Source: Clostridiales bacterium
Lineage (GTDB): Bacteria; Bacillota; Clostridia; Lachnospirales; WQUN01
NCBI GenBank assembly: GCA_031273705.1
Contig: JAISRJ010000137.1
Location: 1-30,331, forward strand
Direction of reading: 5' to 3'
DNA: 30,331 nucleotides
In this document: piece by piece, positions 29,821-30,331 of the stretch
Position numbering within the stretch: the first letter of the stretch is position 1
Layout of the letters: each line of letters opens with the position of its first letter
Notes under the pieces: model-generated
Told to the model about the DNA's origin: nothing
What the model saw: only the letters and a program-made list of their open reading frames with translations
The model's database searches: none
Position numbers and translations under genes: made by a program

Positions 29821-30331
29821 CCATGCGGCTACGACTGCCGTTAGACCGGAAGTATTAGAAGCTATGATACCGTTTTTTTCAGAAAACTACGGTAATCCAT
29901 CCAGTGTTTATAGTATAGCCCGTTCCAACAAAAAGGCTCTTGAGCTTGCCCGTGAGCAAACTGCCGCGGCCTTGAACGCCGATCCGATAGAGATATTTTT
30001 TACAGGCAGCGGAACCGAAGCGGATAACTGGGCTATAATCGCAGGTACGGAATTAAAGGCGTTTAAAGGCAAGCACGTTATCACCAGCGCTATAGAACAT
30101 CATGCGGTTTTGCATACCTGCCGGTATTTACAAAAAAAAGGTATAGACGTAACATACCTGCCGGTTAGCGAGGATGGGGTTATCAGGCTATCCGATTTGG
30201 AAAAATCAATCAGACCTGACACTGTGTTAATTTCTATCATGACCGCAAATAATGAGATAGGTAGTTTACAGCCGATTGCCGAAATAGGACAATTGGCAAA
30301 AAATAAAGGTATTCTGTTTCACACCGACGCT
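29804..30331 (+). CDS. iscS: Cysteine desulfurase, NifS/IscS family (partial, 3' end outside window)
   Basis: The first 176 codons of a PLP-dependent enzyme that takes sulfur from cysteine for iron-sulfur clusters and tRNA thiolation. The N-terminus MPIYFDHAATTAVRPEVLEA, then GNPSSVY, the cofactor-binding FTGSGTEADNWAI, the base-stacking histidine in SAIEHHAVLH, and ANNEIGSLQPI are diagnostic. The frame is open to the window edge and ends in FHTDA just before the PLP-lysine region. AAGGAGAG lies six bases before ATG 29804, inside the end of the regulator gene. In Clostridia iscU and often mnmA follow, which cannot be checked here. Confidence 0.96.
   Translation, partial: MPIYFDHAATTAVRPEVLEAMIPFFSENYGNPSSVYSIARSNKKALELAREQTAAALNADPIEIFFTGSGTEADNWAIIAGTELKAFKGKHVITSAIEHHAVLHTCRYLQKKGIDVTYLPVSEDGVIRLSDLEKSIRPDTVLISIMTANNEIGSLQPIAEIGQLAKNKGILFHTDA

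Overview
The window looks like the chromosome of an anaerobic, Gram-positive-type member of the Bacillota (Clostridia-like), probably uncultivated. The main support is the hprK-murB-rapZ-whiA-crh-like cluster, which is typical of Firmicutes. An Rrf2/IscR-type regulator in front of a NifS/IscS-type cysteine desulfurase, sigma-A-like promoters, strong AGGAGG ribosome sites and many TTG or GTG starts agree with this. I cannot assign a genus. There is no phage, insertion sequence or CRISPR array. Most genes are housekeeping genes, and the unusual features are variants within familiar neighbourhoods.

Layout. 1-4489 (minus strand): an envelope or glycan-type operon with a large polytopic membrane protein, an FAD oxidoreductase of the protoporphyrinogen-oxidase/UDP-galactopyranose-mutase type, and a DUF2298 (YYY-motif) membrane protein cut by the window edge. 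4577-9100 (plus): uvrC with a near-consensus promoter, then a poly-HAMP chemoreceptor with a Cache sensor and a clear terminator. 9122-14461 (plus): a six-gene operon hprK-murB-rapZ-whiA-crh-like-CNNM/CorC. Here whiA lacks the N-terminal half of its LAGLIDADG domain, the HPr-like protein has Glu at the phospho-His position, and yvcK is missing from its usual slot. 14393-14732: a strongly structured noncoding stretch between convergent genes. 14700-16796 (minus): ftsQ-ftsZ with no ftsA between them. 17024-19708 (plus): a CpaE/MinD-like ATPase with a degenerate receiver domain and an atypical Walker A, followed by a DUF6382-like plus FHA protein whose FHA domain has lost its usual phosphate-binding residues. 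19724-21266: rpsT behind tandem direct repeats and a near-perfect promoter, then queA. 21351-27465: a Cof-type HAD phosphatase overlapping a MacB/LolD-type ABC exporter operon (ATPase, FtsX-type permease, membrane-fusion protein); the permease seems to start at AUA. 27503-28852 (minus): an orphan L-rhamnose isomerase whose promoter is overlapped by an operator-like dyad. 28915-29235: a tRNA-Arg(CCU) with three direct repeats upstream. 29293-end: iscR-like and the start of iscS, with a candidate auto-operator.

How the genes work together. hprK and the crh-like protein form a carbon-status phospho-switch located with wall synthesis (murB), its RapZ-type regulator and the WhiA-like DNA-binding protein, and they sit beside, but are not co-transcribed with, the division genes ftsQ/ftsZ. 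The ATPase-FHA pair is the best candidate for an undescribed module: both proteins keep their folds but have lost canonical signalling residues, and no pilus or secretion genes lie next to them. The membrane-protein operon at the left end is the second candidate. All functional statements come from motif recognition by eye; no searches were run.
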